Notes: generated by a model not told the origin, from the sequence alone. A DNA stretch of 64,000 nucleotides from JAGTVG01 sp963820995 (GCA_963820995.1 CAWGCL010000009.1:570455-634454); one strand, 5' to 3'. Counted from the stretch's first letter, positions 9,267-21,600 are shown. Numbers and translations are program-made.

Positions 9267-10637
9267 ATGAGACAAACTATTGGAAAATCAAAAGAGTCAA
9301 ACCCAATAACCAGAAGAAAATTTATTGAAAATTCCAGCCTTGGATTAGCCGGCGCAGCTGCCATTACTACTTTTCCAAATGTGATAGCAAAACCTGCAAT
9401 AAGTGATATGGAAATCAAAGTGGGTGTGATTGGTTGTGGTGGCCGTGGAACGGGTGCCGTTCTGGATGTTTTGAATGCTGCTACTAAGATTATATATCCC
9501 ATGGAAGGATACCATACAGAGGATGCTGCTGAAGGGGCTAAGGTGCAGGCTCAAAACATCAAAGTTGTTGCACTAGCCGATGCATTTTCTGACCGTCTGG
9601 AGGCTTGCCGGTCTCAGCTAATGAAAGTTGGTGTGGAAGTAGAGGATAAAAACTGCTTTATTGGTTTTGATGCCTACCAGAAATTACTGGAAATTGATGA
9701 AATTAATTACGTCCTGATCACTTCACCTCCGCATTTTCATCCGATGCATCTTCGCGCCGCGATTGAGGCTGATAAAAATGCATTTGTGGAAAAACCAGCT
9801 TCTGTGGATGTTTTGGGGGCTAAATCAGTAATAGAATCCGGTGAGATGGCGAAGAAAAAGGGGCTGGCTATCGGAGCTGGGACAAACCGTCGACGTGACA
9901 ATGTTATCAGGGAAGTTATACGAAAGATTCACAATGGGGAAATAGGAAAAGTGAAGGCAATGTATACTGAATTTTTAATTGGAGAACTATGGTCTGTGGA
10001 CAGGGAACCTGGTTGGTCAGAAATGGAATATCAAATGAGGAATTGGCTTTATTACACTTATCTGGGGGGTGATATGATTGTAGAACAATATGTTCATGTT
10101 CTTGATTCGATGAATTGGGTAAATGGGAATCATCCTGTGAAAGCCATAGCATTAGGTGGGCGGCAGGTAAGAACCGATCCGAAATTCGGGAATATTTATG
10201 ATCATATGTCTGTCCAGTATGAATACCCTGACGGTGTTCTTGGCTTTTGTATGGACAGGCAGATCAATGGCTGTACAAACAGGGTACAGGATCTGATAAT
10301 TGGATGTGATGGAAAGGCTACTCTGGGATATGCATCCTCTATTGTCAAAGATAATGGAGATCAGTGGCGTTTCAGAGGTGAAAAGAACAATTCCTATCAA
10401 TTGGAACACCTTGAGATCATTCAATCCATACGGGATGGGAATCCAATAAATGAGGCCAGGCAGGTTGCGGAATCTACACTTACGGCCATATTGGGAAGGG
10501 AAGCTGCTTATAGTGGACGGGAAATCACATGGGAAACCTTAATGGAATCAAACCAGGATTATACATTGGCAAAATATGAGTTTGGAGATATGCCTATGCC
10601 AGCTGTTCCTATGCCAGGGAAATATCAATTAACTTAA
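9267..10637 (+). CDS. Tat-exported Gfo/Idh/MocA family oxidoreductase
   Basis: A 456-residue protein with a Tat leader ('TRRKFIENSSLGLAGAAA'), a Rossmann fold starting about residue 51 ('KVGVIGCGGRGTGAV') and the family's 'VEKPAS' motif near residue 170. A C-terminal substrate domain holds 'GGDMIVEQYVHVLDSMNWV', with the His of the usual D/ExxxH helix. Such enzymes oxidise or epimerise sugars with tightly bound NAD(P). It is the first gene of the carbohydrate region and is followed by the convergent AgaS-like gene. The substrate is unknown; by neighbourhood it is likely a glycan-derived sugar handled in the periplasm. Confidence 0.82.
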   Translation: MRQTIGKSKESNPITRRKFIENSSLGLAGAAAITTFPNVIAKPAISDMEIKVGVIGCGGRGTGAVLDVLNAATKIIYPMEGYHTEDAAEGAKVQAQNIKVVALADAFSDRLEACRSQLMKVGVEVEDKNCFIGFDAYQKLLEIDEINYVLITSPPHFHPMHLRAAIEADKNAFVEKPASVDVLGAKSVIESGEMAKKKGLAIGAGTNRRRDNVIREVIRKIHNGEIGKVKAMYTEFLIGELWSVDREPGWSEMEYQMRNWLYYTYLGGDMIVEQYVHVLDSMNWVNGNHPVKAIALGGRQVRTDPKFGNIYDHMSVQYEYPDGVLGFCMDRQINGCTNRVQDLIIGCDGKATLGYASSIVKDNGDQWRFRGEKNNSYQLEHLEIIQSIRDGNPINEARQVAESTLTAILGREAAYSGREITWETLMESNQDYTLAKYEFGDMPMPAVPMPGKYQLT

Positions 10638-10753
10638 GAATGCTGAAATCGGGTTTAATTTGAGTTTTTCTTTTATTTGAATCTATCTGATAATATTATC
10701 ACTGTTTTATCAGAATTCGATTTGCTGAACGATTGGAGTATAGACCTATGCTT

Positions 10754-11920
10754 TTAGTCATAAGAGTATATATTAACACCCTGGACTACTCTTAAAATGA
10801 CCCCGGTCTCGGATGGATTATCTGGATTCAATCCCAGTTCAATTGATTTAAAATAACTCAGGATCTGCGCAGGCAAAATATAACAAATGGCAAGAAAAGC
10901 TTCGTCAAGTGCCGCCCCGGATTCACTCATGATTATATTTAGATCTAAACAATGATCCTTATTTGGCCTCTCAAGTACTCCAATGGAATACATGGCCAAT
11001 TCCTGTCTGCAGATCTCGTTTACCAGGTCATCTTCAAATTGCTCAACATATTTATTATTTGAAAATAAATAAATAACTATGGTTTTATTATCAATCACAG
11101 ATTTTGGCCCATGACGAAAACCAAGATAAGAATCATTTTTACAAATAATCCTGCCGTTAGTGAGTTCCTGTAATTTAAGGTGTGATTCTCTTGCTATCCC
11201 TAGTAATGGTCCGGATCCAAGAAATACAGCCCTATTAAATTTCATTAAGGCTACTTTCTTTAATTTTTCAGTATAATTACTCAAAATGTTTTCACCATAG
11301 GAAATAAGCCTGTTAATTTGTGGTTTAAGTTTATCCAGCTCGTTGATGCGCGAGATTAAAATGCCGCTAATAAGCATAGATGTAAAACTACCTGTCATAG
11401 CTAATCCTTTGTCATTGGCTTCTTCCGGCAAGAGGATGACCAGGCGTTTCGGTATCTTTATTTCAGTAACCAGTTTTCCGTAGGGATTACAGGTAATAAT
11501 AAGATGGTAATCATTAGAACAGATTTTATGAACTAAGTTCAGTACTGCAATGCTTTCAGGACTGTCGCCTGAACGCGCGAATGAAATTAGTAGAGTTGGA
11601 GTCTCCTTTTGAAGAAAGAGTTCTGGATGAGTAACCAGCGTTGTTGAGCTTATCGATCTTGTAAGGATCCCTGTGCTTTTTTGAAATGGACCTTGTATGG
11701 AATCACCTATGAAAGCAGAGGATCCTGCACCTGTTAAGATGATATTAATTCCTTTTTGATTGTATACTTTATTAAGGAATTTTAAAATTCGTTCTTTCTG
11801 ATCTTGTATGGTTTGGAATGTTCTTTTCCATAATTCAGGTTGTGAGGATATTTCAAGGGAAGTAGTATTCGAAATAGCATTTCCAATATTTAAATAATTA
11901 TGAAAGGCTTTATTTGCCAT
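10754..11920 (-). CDS. agaS: SIS-domain sugar isomerase/deaminase, AgaS-like
   Basis: A 388-residue cytoplasmic protein with two SIS domains. The first has 'IILTGAGSSAFIGDS' and 'LLISFARSGDSPESIAV'; the second has 'AVFLGSGPLLGIARESHLKLQELTNG' in segments and 'SYLGFRHGPKSVID'. This order and length match AgaS, which converts galactosamine-6-phosphate to tagatose-6-phosphate with release of ammonia after NagA/AgaA has removed the acetyl group. It is divergent from the DeoR-family regulator at 12183, a typical arrangement for Aga genes, and NagA and a NagB-like deaminase lie downstream. The family call is firm. The GalNAc assignment rests on similarity to AgaS and on context. Confidence 0.82.
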   Translation of the reverse strand: MANKAFHNYLNIGNAISNTTSLEISSQPELWKRTFQTIQDQKERILKFLNKVYNQKGINIILTGAGSSAFIGDSIQGPFQKSTGILTRSISSTTLVTHPELFLQKETPTLLISFARSGDSPESIAVLNLVHKICSNDYHLIITCNPYGKLVTEIKIPKRLVILLPEEANDKGLAMTGSFTSMLISGILISRINELDKLKPQINRLISYGENILSNYTEKLKKVALMKFNRAVFLGSGPLLGIARESHLKLQELTNGRIICKNDSYLGFRHGPKSVIDNKTIVIYLFSNNKYVEQFEDDLVNEICRQELAMYSIGVLERPNKDHCLDLNIIMSESGAALDEAFLAICYILPAQILSYFKSIELGLNPDNPSETGVILRVVQGVNIYSYD

Positions 11921-12182
11921 AAATCAATTATTTATAATTGTGGCTCACTGTTAACAAAATTAAGAGAAATATAATAAAATCAAAGGTTTTGCAATAGAAT
12001 AACAAAATTTAAAAAGCAAAAACAAGTTAAATGCCTTTCATTATATTTTATAATTAGTTATTTTCCATAATAATTGTTTTATTAATTTCTATTTATTTGA
12101 AATTAATAAAGCAAAAGAGATTTTCTGTTTTAATCATATAAATTCTAATATATCTTATATTTTTGGGACTAAATTATTTGTT

Positions 12183-12959
12183 ATGGTAACTAAAATAAAG
12201 TCAACGGTTCATCGCAGAACCAAGATACTTGAAAAATTAGAATCGGACGGGCAGGTAAATGTAACTGAATTGAGTAATCAATTTAACGTCAGTGAGGTAA
12301 CAATACGAAATGACTTTCTGCAATTAGAAAAGAAAAACATGCTTATTCGGGCTCGGGGAGGGGCAATTAAGGTTAGCAGGGTTGGAGTGGATTTCGAATT
12401 ATCTAAAAAGCAGAAAATTAATCTGGACCTTAAGAAAAAAATTGGGAAAGTAGGGGCGGAACTGGTGAACGATGGGGACACCATAATTATAGATTCAGGT
12501 ACTACTACTCAGGAAATGGTTAAAAATCTACATCCCGATAGCAAGCTTACTGTTATAACCAATGCTTTAAATATAGCAAACAATCTGGTTTATAATAATA
12601 ATATTCAGGTTATTATGCCTGGTGGTTTCTTGCGAAAGGATGCTCTTTCAATGATTGGGAGCCCTGCTGAAAAAGCCCTTAAAGATTATCTTTGTGATAA
12701 GTTATTTTTAGGAGTCGATGGACTGGATTTTGAATTTGGAATATCTACTCCAAATATCGAGGAGGCACATTTGAATAGAATTATGATTGAAATTTCAAGG
12801 CAGGTCATCGTGCTTGCTGATTCAAGTAAGGTGAAGAAACGTAGTTTGGGGGTTATTTGCCCACTTTCCAAGGTAGATATTCTCATAACCGATGATGGGC
12901 TCAGCCCGAACTACAGGACAAGATTAGAACAACTTGGTGTGGAAGTAATTATTGCATGA
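12183..12959 (+). CDS. DeoR/GlpR-family transcriptional regulator, AgaR-like
   Basis: A 258-residue regulator. The N-terminal winged helix (residues about 8-62) has 'VTELSNQFNVSEVTIRNDFLQLE' in segments and 'LIRARGGA', the standard DeoR signature. The C-terminal DeoRC sensor domain has 'DTIIIDSGTTTQEMVK', 'VITNALNIANNL', 'FLGVDGLDFEFGIST' and 'VIVLADSSKV'. Members usually repress sugar-phosphate catabolic genes and are released by a phosphosugar. Being divergent from the AgaS-like gene, it probably controls that gene and the SusC/D operon that follows. It is the only recognisable DNA-binding regulator in the window. Confidence 0.88.
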   Translation: MVTKIKSTVHRRTKILEKLESDGQVNVTELSNQFNVSEVTIRNDFLQLEKKNMLIRARGGAIKVSRVGVDFELSKKQKINLDLKKKIGKVGAELVNDGDTIIIDSGTTTQEMVKNLHPDSKLTVITNALNIANNLVYNNNIQVIMPGGFLRKDALSMIGSPAEKALKDYLCDKLFLGVDGLDFEFGISTPNIEEAHLNRIMIEISRQVIVLADSSKVKKRSLGVICPLSKVDILITDDGLSPNYRTRLEQLGVEVIIA

Positions 12960-13516
12960 CGTAAAATAGTATTTCTTAATCAACAAGGGAATTATTCAAC
13001 AAAAGCAATAGGATAAAGGCTTTAAAGCCTATTGTAACCCTAAATTAAATCCAATTCTTATAAAACCTGAATTATCCTGTCATAATTTCAAATATTTGTA
13101 TCACTATTAAAATCATAAATTCTCTAGATTGGTGATAATATTTGGATAAATTAATATTTCTATTAATAAAATCTGGATCTTTTAATTATTTATGTAAATA
13201 CTTTCTTAGGGAAATTAAATAATTAAATAAAAGATATAAAACTTATAAAACCTTAATAAATCCAAATAAAGTTACTGTTTCACTTGATTTATTGATGGAT
13301 AGTATATTATTTTTAAGTTATATTAATTAAACGAAACAAAAAGTTTGTGTTATTTATTGTTTTTTAGATGTTATTAGAATCCCATAAACAAAATATTTCA
13401 AATTTCAATTTCAAGGTTTGGGAAGAAGTATGCATAATAATGGCTAAGTAGCAAATACTCAATAAATAAGATTCAATTTTTAATAATTAATTTTTTATAA
13501 AACTAAATTTTTCATT
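12960..13516. other. Gene-free AT-rich leader region upstream of susC
   Basis: About 560 bp of very AT-rich DNA separates the regulator from the SusC start. I find no convincing coding region and no clean Bacteroidota promoter (TTTG then TAnnTTTG at the right spacing). It holds a palindrome near its left end (listed separately) and probably the susC promoter and 5' untranslated leader. Confidence 0.5.
13006..13034. repeat. Palindrome downstream of the DeoR gene
   Basis: A perfect 14-bp palindrome AGGCTTTAAAGCCT lies at 13017-13030. It is overlapped by a second inverted pair, CAATAGG (13006-13012) and CCTATTG (13028-13034). There is no T-tract, so it is not a classical terminator. It could be an RNA hairpin at the end of the regulator mRNA or an operator for the neighbouring genes. 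Confidence 0.4.
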
Positions 13517-16500
13517 ATGAAAGAAAAATTACTACAACTTGCAAAAGTGCCGAAGCGATCATCTTTCTTTGGCTTGCTGGCGCTATGTTTATTTTTTAAC
13601 ATAGTGCTTATCGCTGATTTAAGTGCGCAGGAATCCCTTATAAAAGGTACAGTCACTGCGTTATCTGGAGGTGATCCGCTTCCCGGTGTCAATATTCTGA
13701 TTGATGGTACAACCACCGGTACCGTAACAGCTACAGATGGGACATATCAACTTAATGTACCTGGCCCTGATGCTGTTTTAGTAATTAGTTATATAGGATT
13801 TAAAGGTCAGAACATCCGAGTCGGATCTCAAACTGTTATTGATTTTCAGCTGGAGGATGACGTATCACAACTTAGTGAGGTGGTTATAACAGGTTACGGC
13901 ACACAGAAAAGATCAGACCTAACTGGTGCTACCACTTCGATTGCTCCAAAGGAATTAACGGAGCTGCCATTAGCCAGGGCAGACCAGGCTTTACAAGGCC
14001 GGACAACTGGGGTATATGTATTGAACTCTGATGCTTCACCAGGCGGTGAAACAATTATACGGATCAGGGGACTCAATTCCATCAACGGTGGAAATGAACC
14101 TTTGATTGTTGTTGATGGCCTTCAGGGTGGACAGGAATTGTTACGCACACTGAATCCGCAGGATATAGCATCAATGGAAGTATTAAAAGATGCTTCTGCA
14201 ACAGCCATATATGGATCCAGGGGAGCAAACGGGGTCATCCTGATCTCCACTAAACTTGGAAAGATGGGTAAACCAGTTATAGATTTCAGTGCCAGTGTCG
14301 GGATGCAGAAATTGGCTAAAAAGTTGGACGTGATGGATGCTGTATCCTATGCAGAATATCAGAACTTAGTGAGATCCAAACAGACAGGTGCTGGAAATGT
14401 TCCGGTACCGATATTTTCGCAGGATGATATAGCTCGCTTCGAAAGGGATGGAGGAACTGATTGGCAGGATGTCATTTATGAAACAGGGGTTATTCAAAAT
14501 TATCAGTTGAGTGTGAGCGGTGCTACCGAAAAGTTAAAGTACATGGTATCAGGCAACTACCTTGACCATCAAGGTATTCTGAAAGGATCTGGTTATGACA
14601 GGCTTTCTTTGAGGACTAATTTAACTGCAGATATTTCTAAAGTTGTTCAATTCGGATTGAACGAGTCTTTCACAAAGGAAACGTATAAGTCCCCGGATTT
14701 CAGAGGAGATGTTGCATTTGTGGCTATGGCAATTAATGTTGCACCACGTTGGGCACCTACAGAACCGGTCTATGATTCAGAAGGGAAATTATCAACGTCA
14801 TGGGCTGCAGCCGGATGGATCTATTAATACCGATTATGGGCCAAGCGACACATGGAATCCTCTTGCCAGTGCCATAGAGCCTGATATGGATCGACCGACT
14901 TACAGGAATAATCTCAACCTTTGGCTGAATTTTGATATTGTTAAAGGATTAAGCTTTAAAATAACGGGTGGTGCAATTATCGCTAATATTGAGCGAAGGG
15001 ATTATTACAATCTCAATACTATGGGTGGTTTTTCAAACAATGGTGAGGCAAATATTCATAATAGTACTACGGAAAGATGGCAGAACAGTAATATCCTGAC
15101 TTATGATAATGTTTTTGGAGAGCGACATGCGCTGGTTGCAACAGCTGTGCTGGAACAAGTATACGATAGATGGCATGGATCAAATACCGAAGCAAGACAA
15201 TTTATTGTAGACCAGCTTGGATTCAATAATCTTGCTGGTGCTCAGCAACTGACAACATCATCATATTCTGGGGATAGATCTTTGCTTTCTTATCTGGGAC
15301 GTGTTTATTATGGTTATGATGACAGGTACCTCGCTACATTTACATATAGAGCAGATGGATCTTCCGTGTTTCGGAGCGGATAATAAATGGGGATATTTCC
15401 CTTCAGGATCAGTAGCGTGGAGAATATCTGAAGAAGCGTTCCTGGATGGATCTTCTACCATAACCGAACTTAAATTACGGGCTAGTTATGGAATAACCGG
15501 TAACCAGGGTATCAGCCCATATCAATCACTGGCAAGATTATATTCTGGACCTGGGGATTACGGAACAAATTATCCATACAACGGTCTTTCCCCGACCAAT
15601 ACCGGATTTGCTATCGGAGGATTGGCTAATCCAAATTTGAAATGGGAAACGACCACACAAGCTGATATCGGTATAGATCTTTCCTTATTTGATGGCAGAC
15701 TAACTTCTACCATTGATGTCTATAGAAAAGTAACCGACGATCTGTTAATGCCGAGGGAATTGCCCGGATATGTTGGCGTAAGCAGCGTATTGGATAATAT
15801 CGGATCCATTGAAAATAAAGGATTGGAAATATTAATCGGTGGTGATCCGGTAGTTGGCAAGGTAAGATGGAATACTTCCGTTAACTTTACCATGAACAGA
15901 AATGAAGTCCTGGATCTAGGTACTGATGAGCGGCTTTCTTATTCTGCAAGTTTTGGAGGATACAGTATGGGTGAATTTATGATACTTGAAGTCGGACAGC
16001 CTTATGGTACCATGCGGGGATGGCAATTCCTCGGACTCTGGGGGTCCGATGAAGATGAAGAAGCCCGCAGCTATGGGCAGCTTCCGGGGCAATATCATTT
16101 GCTGGATGCGGATGGTGACGGTGATGTGGATGATGATGACCGCGTTGATATCGGCCAGGGATACCCTGATTTTACATGGGGTTGGTCGAATCGGATAACC
16201 TATAATAACTTTGAATTAAGCTTCCTTTTTATGGGAATGCAGGGCGTAAACCTGTTTAACCAGATGAGGATCAGAAGGGAATCTTATGAAGCAAATGATC
16301 CACGGGTTCTTAACTACTGGACAGAAGACAATCAGGATACGGATGTTCCTGCTTTATATGACGGTGCTTATGTTGAGGCTCAAGCTCTGGAACAAAAAGT
16401 ATTTGTGGCTGGTAATGGAAGAGGTGGTGAAATGTCCAAATGGGTGGAAGATGCCTCTTTCGTCAGGTTGAAACTCATAACGCTGGCTTACAACTTTAGC

Positions 16501-16698
16501 CCATCGGTTTTGAGCAAAATCGGATTTAAAAATATAAGGTTATACTTTACAGGTACAAACCTGTGGACATTGACCGATTATACTGGTTATGATCCTGAAG
16601 TAGCGAACTTTACATCTTCTGATGCTACGATTGGCGTTGATTTAAGCGCTTATCCTCCTGCCAGAACGTATACTTTTGGTCTTGACTTGACTTTCTAA
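13517..16698 (+). CDS. susC: SusC-like TonB-dependent outer-membrane transporter, frame interrupted twice
   Basis: A conceptual protein of about 1060 residues. It has a signal peptide (ends about residue 37, 'IADLSAQ'), a carboxypeptidase-regulatory-like domain (about 43-115, 'GGDPLPGVNILIDGTTTGT'), a TonB box region ('SEVVITGYGTQKRSDLTGA'), and a plug with 'IRIRGLNSINGGNEPLIVVDG' in segments and 'LKDASATAIYGSRGANGVI', then a barrel ending 'PARTYTFGLDLTF'. The frame breaks near 14795-14825, where one base too many separates 'EGKLSTS' from 'QPDGSINTDYGPSDTWNP'. It breaks again at the TTT of 15369-15371, where dropping one T gives the canonical 'YRADGSSVFGADNKWGYFPS'. The gene is most likely intact. 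Its stop overlaps the SusD start (TAATG at 16696-16700). It imports glycan fragments across the outer membrane. Confidence 0.9.
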
Positions 16699-18186
16699 TG
16701 ATAATAATGAAAACATATATATCGATGAAAAAGATAATTAAAACAAAACTGAAAGAAATAATCGGTTTGGGAATTACTATCATTCTGATCACTTTCGGAT
16801 GTGTTAGTCTCGATGAGAATCCTATTGATTTTCCTGCTCCGGATAATTTCTACCAGACAGAAGACCAGATTATTTCTGGATTAGCCGGTGCTATGGATCC
16901 ACTCTATCAGCAGTGGGGTAATTATTCCTATGGATGGGGTTCATTTCACGATGATGCAAATGGTAATTCAAACCTGGCCTTTACTGCTAGTCATGGTAAT
17001 GGGTTCTGGCAGATACATTATGTTGCTATTGCAAACTTGAATAACGTTATTCAAGCCCTGATTGATGACAATCTCGGACCGACGGTTCCGCAGGAAGCAA
17101 AAGATGAATTGATGGCACAAGCGAAGTTTTTGAGGGGATTTAACTATTTCAGCCTTGTCAGGCTTTATGGCGATTGCCCCATCATTACAGAGGAAACAGA
17201 TTTGGTAAATGATGTTATAGAAAGGCAACCTGTCAGGGATGTATATACTTTGATCATTTCGGATCTGGAAACTGCTCTGGCTGATCTGCCGGAAGCCTGG
17301 GATCCATCTTTTGCTCCAGGTCGTCCTACAAAAGACGCTGCAAGAGGTTTTCTGGCTAAGGTTTATCTGACTATGGCTTCTGCGCCCTTGAAGGATGCTA
17401 CCCAGGCAGTAAATGCCCGGGATATGGCAAAGCTTATTATGGATAATACTGAGCATTCTTTGATACCTGATATTTATGATGTATTTAAGATTGAAAATAA
17501 ACTGGGTCCGGAAAATATCTTTTCCTTTAATGCGACAGATGACGATAACGCAACACCTCCACAGATCTGGTTACCGGGTTCAATGGCTTTTGGCTGGAAC
17601 GACTTCGGCCCGGAAAGAACATGGGCAGAACGTTATCCAATGCAGCCTCGTAAGGAAGCATATATGATCCTGGAAGACTGGGATGGCAGACCCGGGAGAA
17701 GAAGTTAGCTGGAGAGGGTCACCACCTGTCAGAAAATTTGTTTATAATGACCAGGAGACCATGGAAAGACTGACTTCTACGGCAAATATTCCATTACTTC
17801 GATATGCCGATGTATTGCTGATGTTTGCAGAAGCTGAAAATATGGTGAACGGAGGACCAACCCAGGCGGCTGTGGATGCTGTCAACCAGATCATTAACAG
17901 GGCGAATGCCGGTGCTGTCAATCCGGATCATCCCCTTGTAACTACTGCGATGTCACAAGCAGACTTTGATGCAGCAGTGATCCAGGAAAGGAACCTTGAA
18001 TTGTTCTTTGAATACGACCGTTGGTATGACCTGATCAGAAAAGAGATCCTGTGTGATGTATGGCCTGAGAGAGAGGACATAGAGGCGAATTGTGATCAGA
18101 ATGATTATCTCTGGCCAATTCCACAAGCAGATTTAAGATTAAATGAAAATATGACACAGAATCCCGGATATGCCACTGGGGAATAA
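16698..18186 (+). CDS. susD: SusD-like/RagB nutrient-binding lipoprotein, frame interrupted once
   Basis: A conceptual protein of about 495 residues: a leader with a lipobox-like end (ILITFGC) and SusD N-terminal features ('FYQTEDQIISGLAGAMDPLYQQWG'-like, 'ELMAQAKFLRGFNYFSLVRLYGDCPII' in segments). The C-terminal RagB/SusD domain has 'IPLLRYADVLLMFAEAEN', 'VIQERNLELFFEYDRWYDLIR' in segments and 'LWPIPQADLRLNENMTQNPGY'. The first frame stops at 17708. Dropping one G from GGG at 17680-17682 joins 'MILEDW' to 'MADPGEEVSWRG' and restores it. It overlaps SusC by one base, so the two are coupled. It forms the surface lid that captures glycan for SusC. Confidence 0.9.
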
Positions 18187-18605
18187 TATCATATATTTCT
18201 AATTTGCATGGAAGTTTTCTAAGCCGTAGATAATTTTTATCTACGGCTTAATTTTTTTATATTTAATAAATCAAATTGGATTTCCTGAAGTAAATCATGA
18301 CAAAAAAATCTTTGTTTTTCCTCTATTACTCTCCAAACAAATGACTTGATTCCCTGGTTTTAGATCCACTGAATCCGCCATCTTTCAGTTATTTCATTTT
18401 GATCTGGGAAATTCCTTTAAAAGGAATATTTATATTGGAATATGAGAGGTTTTATATTAATTTATCATATTGGGGTTTGATAGGCCTGGAGCTTTTTCAT
18501 ATATTTCAAAAAATAAGCCTTGAATATTAATGATTAGGTAATATGTATCACATAATCAGTATTAGCTCTTTTTTGAGAACCATTTTTAAAAAAAGTTTAT
18601 AAACT
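18187..18605. other. Gene-free region between susD and the FG-GAP gene
   Basis: About 420 bp with no supported gene. It contains a strong terminator hairpin just after susD (listed separately); the remaining 340 bp is AT-rich and shows nothing I can name. The terminator implies that the following FG-GAP gene has its own promoter in this stretch or depends on read-through. Confidence 0.5.
18220..18258 (+). terminator. Rho-independent terminator after susD
   Basis: A perfect 14-bp stem: TAAGCCGTAGATAA (18220-18233) and its complement (18237-18250), with a 3-base loop, followed by a run of seven T at 18252-18258. It begins 34 bp after the SusD stop codon. Stem length and T-tract are those of an intrinsic terminator reading on the plus strand. 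Confidence 0.85.
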
Positions 18606-21600
18606 TTGAAACTAGCTACATTAATTACCATATTTCTGATTACATTCCTGACTGGCTGTAACTTTTCAGAATCGATTGAATCAACGGATGATCATGCTCT
18701 TTTTAAGCTTCATAAACCGGATGATACCCAAATTTATTTCGAAAACGCTCTTCATGAGACCGATACATTTAATTCTATTTTTTATGAATATTATTACAAT
18801 GGAGCCGGCCTGGCAATAGGAGATATTAACAATGATGGCTTAAGCGATATTTTTTTTGGTGCAAATATGAAGAAAAGCAGACTTTATTTGAATAAGGGTA
18901 ACTTCCTGTTTGAGGACATAACCGAATCCTCTGGTATAAATACTTTAGGGAGTTGGGTGACTGGGATCAATATGGTCGACCTGAATCAAGATGGCTGGCT
19001 AGATATTTATCTTTGTGTAGGCGGAAATATTATTGATGATTATCGCAACTTATTATATATAAATAATGGGGCATCCGGAGATTTAACCTTTACTGAACAA
19101 GCTGAAAAAGCAGGGCTTGATGATGATGGTTATTCAACACAGGCAGCTTTTTTTGATTATGACCGTGATGGAGACCTGGATGTGTATATTCTTACTTCCT
19201 CGATGAATATTCCAAATAAAAATTCCATCAGGGGCCCAAAGGGGGATGGATCCATGAGAAATACAGATAGATTATATAAAAACAATGGATTTGATCCCAA
19301 ATCCAATATACCGGTCTACCTTGATGTTTCAAATGAAGCCGGAATTACCTGGGATGGTTTTGGCCTGGGCATTTGCGTAAGCGATATAAATCAGGATGAC
19401 TGGCCGGATGTATATATAGCTAATGATTATATAACAAATGATCTTCTTTATATAAATCAGGGTGATGGGAAATTCAAAGAAAGTGCTCAAATATATTTCA
19501 AACATACCAGTTACAGCGCGATGGGCATGGATATAGCAGACATCAATAACGATGGACTGGTGGATATATTTACCCTCGATATGCTACCGGAAGATTATTT
19601 CCGTAAGAGAATAATGGCTGGGAATATGCGCATTTATCGCCGGTACCAGGCCGAACTGGAAAAGGGATATTCACACCAATATATTCGGAATATGCTGCAG
19701 TTGAATAATGGGGAGATATCAGGGAACATAAGCTTTAGCGAAATAGGTCAGTTATCCGGTGTTTTCGAAACTGATTGGAGTTGGGCTCCATTGTTTGCAG
19801 ATTTTGATAACGATGGTTACAGGGACCTGTTTATCGGGAATGGCATTCCTCAGGATTTATCAAATATGGATTTCTCTACCATTGTTCAGAACCAGAGAAG
19901 AGAAGATCCGGATATGCCATTCAGTATTCTTGGTAATATCCTTAGGGATGAACTACTTAAGTTGGGGAATGTTAAAAAGCCAAATGTTATCTATCATAAT
20001 AATGGAAATTTTCTATTCGAGGATAAATCTGTTGCATGGGGAATGAAAAAACCATCCTATTCCACTGGAGCTTCCTATTCGGACCTTGATAATGATGGTG
20101 ATCTGGACCTGGTTTTGAACAACATTGATGATCCGGCATTTATATATGAAAACAAATTGATAGATAATCTGGGACCGGATAGTGCTTCACATTTTTTAAA
20201 GATCCACTTATCAGGAACCCAAAATAATAATAGGGGTATTGGAGCGAAAATATGGTTGTATTCTAAATCTAGTGAACAGTATCACGAAAATTATCCAGTC
20301 AGGGGGTTTCAATCTATGATCGATCCTGTGATCCATTTTGGATTGGGAACTGTATCAGAAATCGACTCACTTATTGTTTGGTGGCCTGATGGTAAAAAGC
20401 AGATTCTCTACAACCTAAAGGCGGATCAGGTTCTTGACCTAAAACACAATGAGGCTATTTTTTCTGAGAAGACGAAAAATACTGAAGAGGAAAGCATAAA
20501 ATGTTTTAAAGAGGTGTCTGATCAAAAAAGCATTGTTTTTTATCACAAAGAAAAAGATTTCGTTGATTTCAATATACAGCCCCTATTACCTCATATGTAC
20601 TCAAAAGAAGGGCCAGGCATTAGTGTTGGCGATGTTAATTCTGATGGCCTGGATGATTTTTATGTAGGTGGGGCAACAGGATCTTTCGGTACATTTTTCA
20701 TACAACAAAAAACCGGATCGTTTAATCCCTACCTGCTACCAGATAATCCAAATTATGAAGATATGGGATCTTTATTGTTCGATGCAGATGGTGATGGAGA
20801 TGATGACTTGTATGTTGTAAGTGGAGGAACTGGCCTCCCTCCTGGCAATCCATTTTATTCAGACAGGCTTTATAATAATAATGGTAATGGTGAATTTTTG
20901 CCAGCAAAGAAAGCCTTACCGGAAACAGGGGTATGTGGATCTCAGGTTTCAGCATCAGATTTTGATAAGGACGGTGACCTTGACCTTTTCATCTGTGGGC
21001 GGGTTAAATTGGAGAAATATCCATTTCCTGAAAGAAGCTTTCTGCTTCGGAACGACAGTCAAGGACCGGATGCTATTCGGTTCACCGATATAACACTAGA
21101 ATCTGCTGAAGACTTACAATATACTGGCCTTGTATCATCAGCTATATGGACGGATTATGATCTAGATGGTTGGACTGACTTAATCCTTGTCGGGGAATGG
21201 ATGCCCATAACGGTATTTAAGAATGTTGAGGGTCACCTTGAAAACAGAACTTCAAGTTCAGGATTATCGGATTATACCGGATGGTGGAATAGTATTGTGG
21301 GCGCTGATTTTGACATGGATGGAGATATCGACTATGTGGTTGGAAATCATGGGCTGAATACCCGGTTCAAAGTCTCACAAGATCAACCGATGCGCATTGT
21401 TGCGAAAGATTTTGATAAGAATGGATATATCGATCCAGTCTGTAGTTATTATGTTCAGGGGAAAAGTTACCCGATCTATCATCGTAACCTGATGATCGAT
21501 CAGATGCCTTTTATCAAGGTTAAATATAATACATATGAAGAATATGCCAAAGCAACGATGGAAGACATATTCAATGAGGACCAAATTGCAGACGCCTACC

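Noticed and set aside
16968..17456. 162-codon open frame antisense to susD
   Set aside because: Lies entirely within SusD coding sequence and shows no family features; it is a shadow frame.
13517..18186. Programmed frameshifting or true gene decay in SusC and SusD
   Set aside because: No slippery-site and structure arrangement is visible. The same kind of one-base change occurs in five unrelated genes, so sequencing error is simpler.
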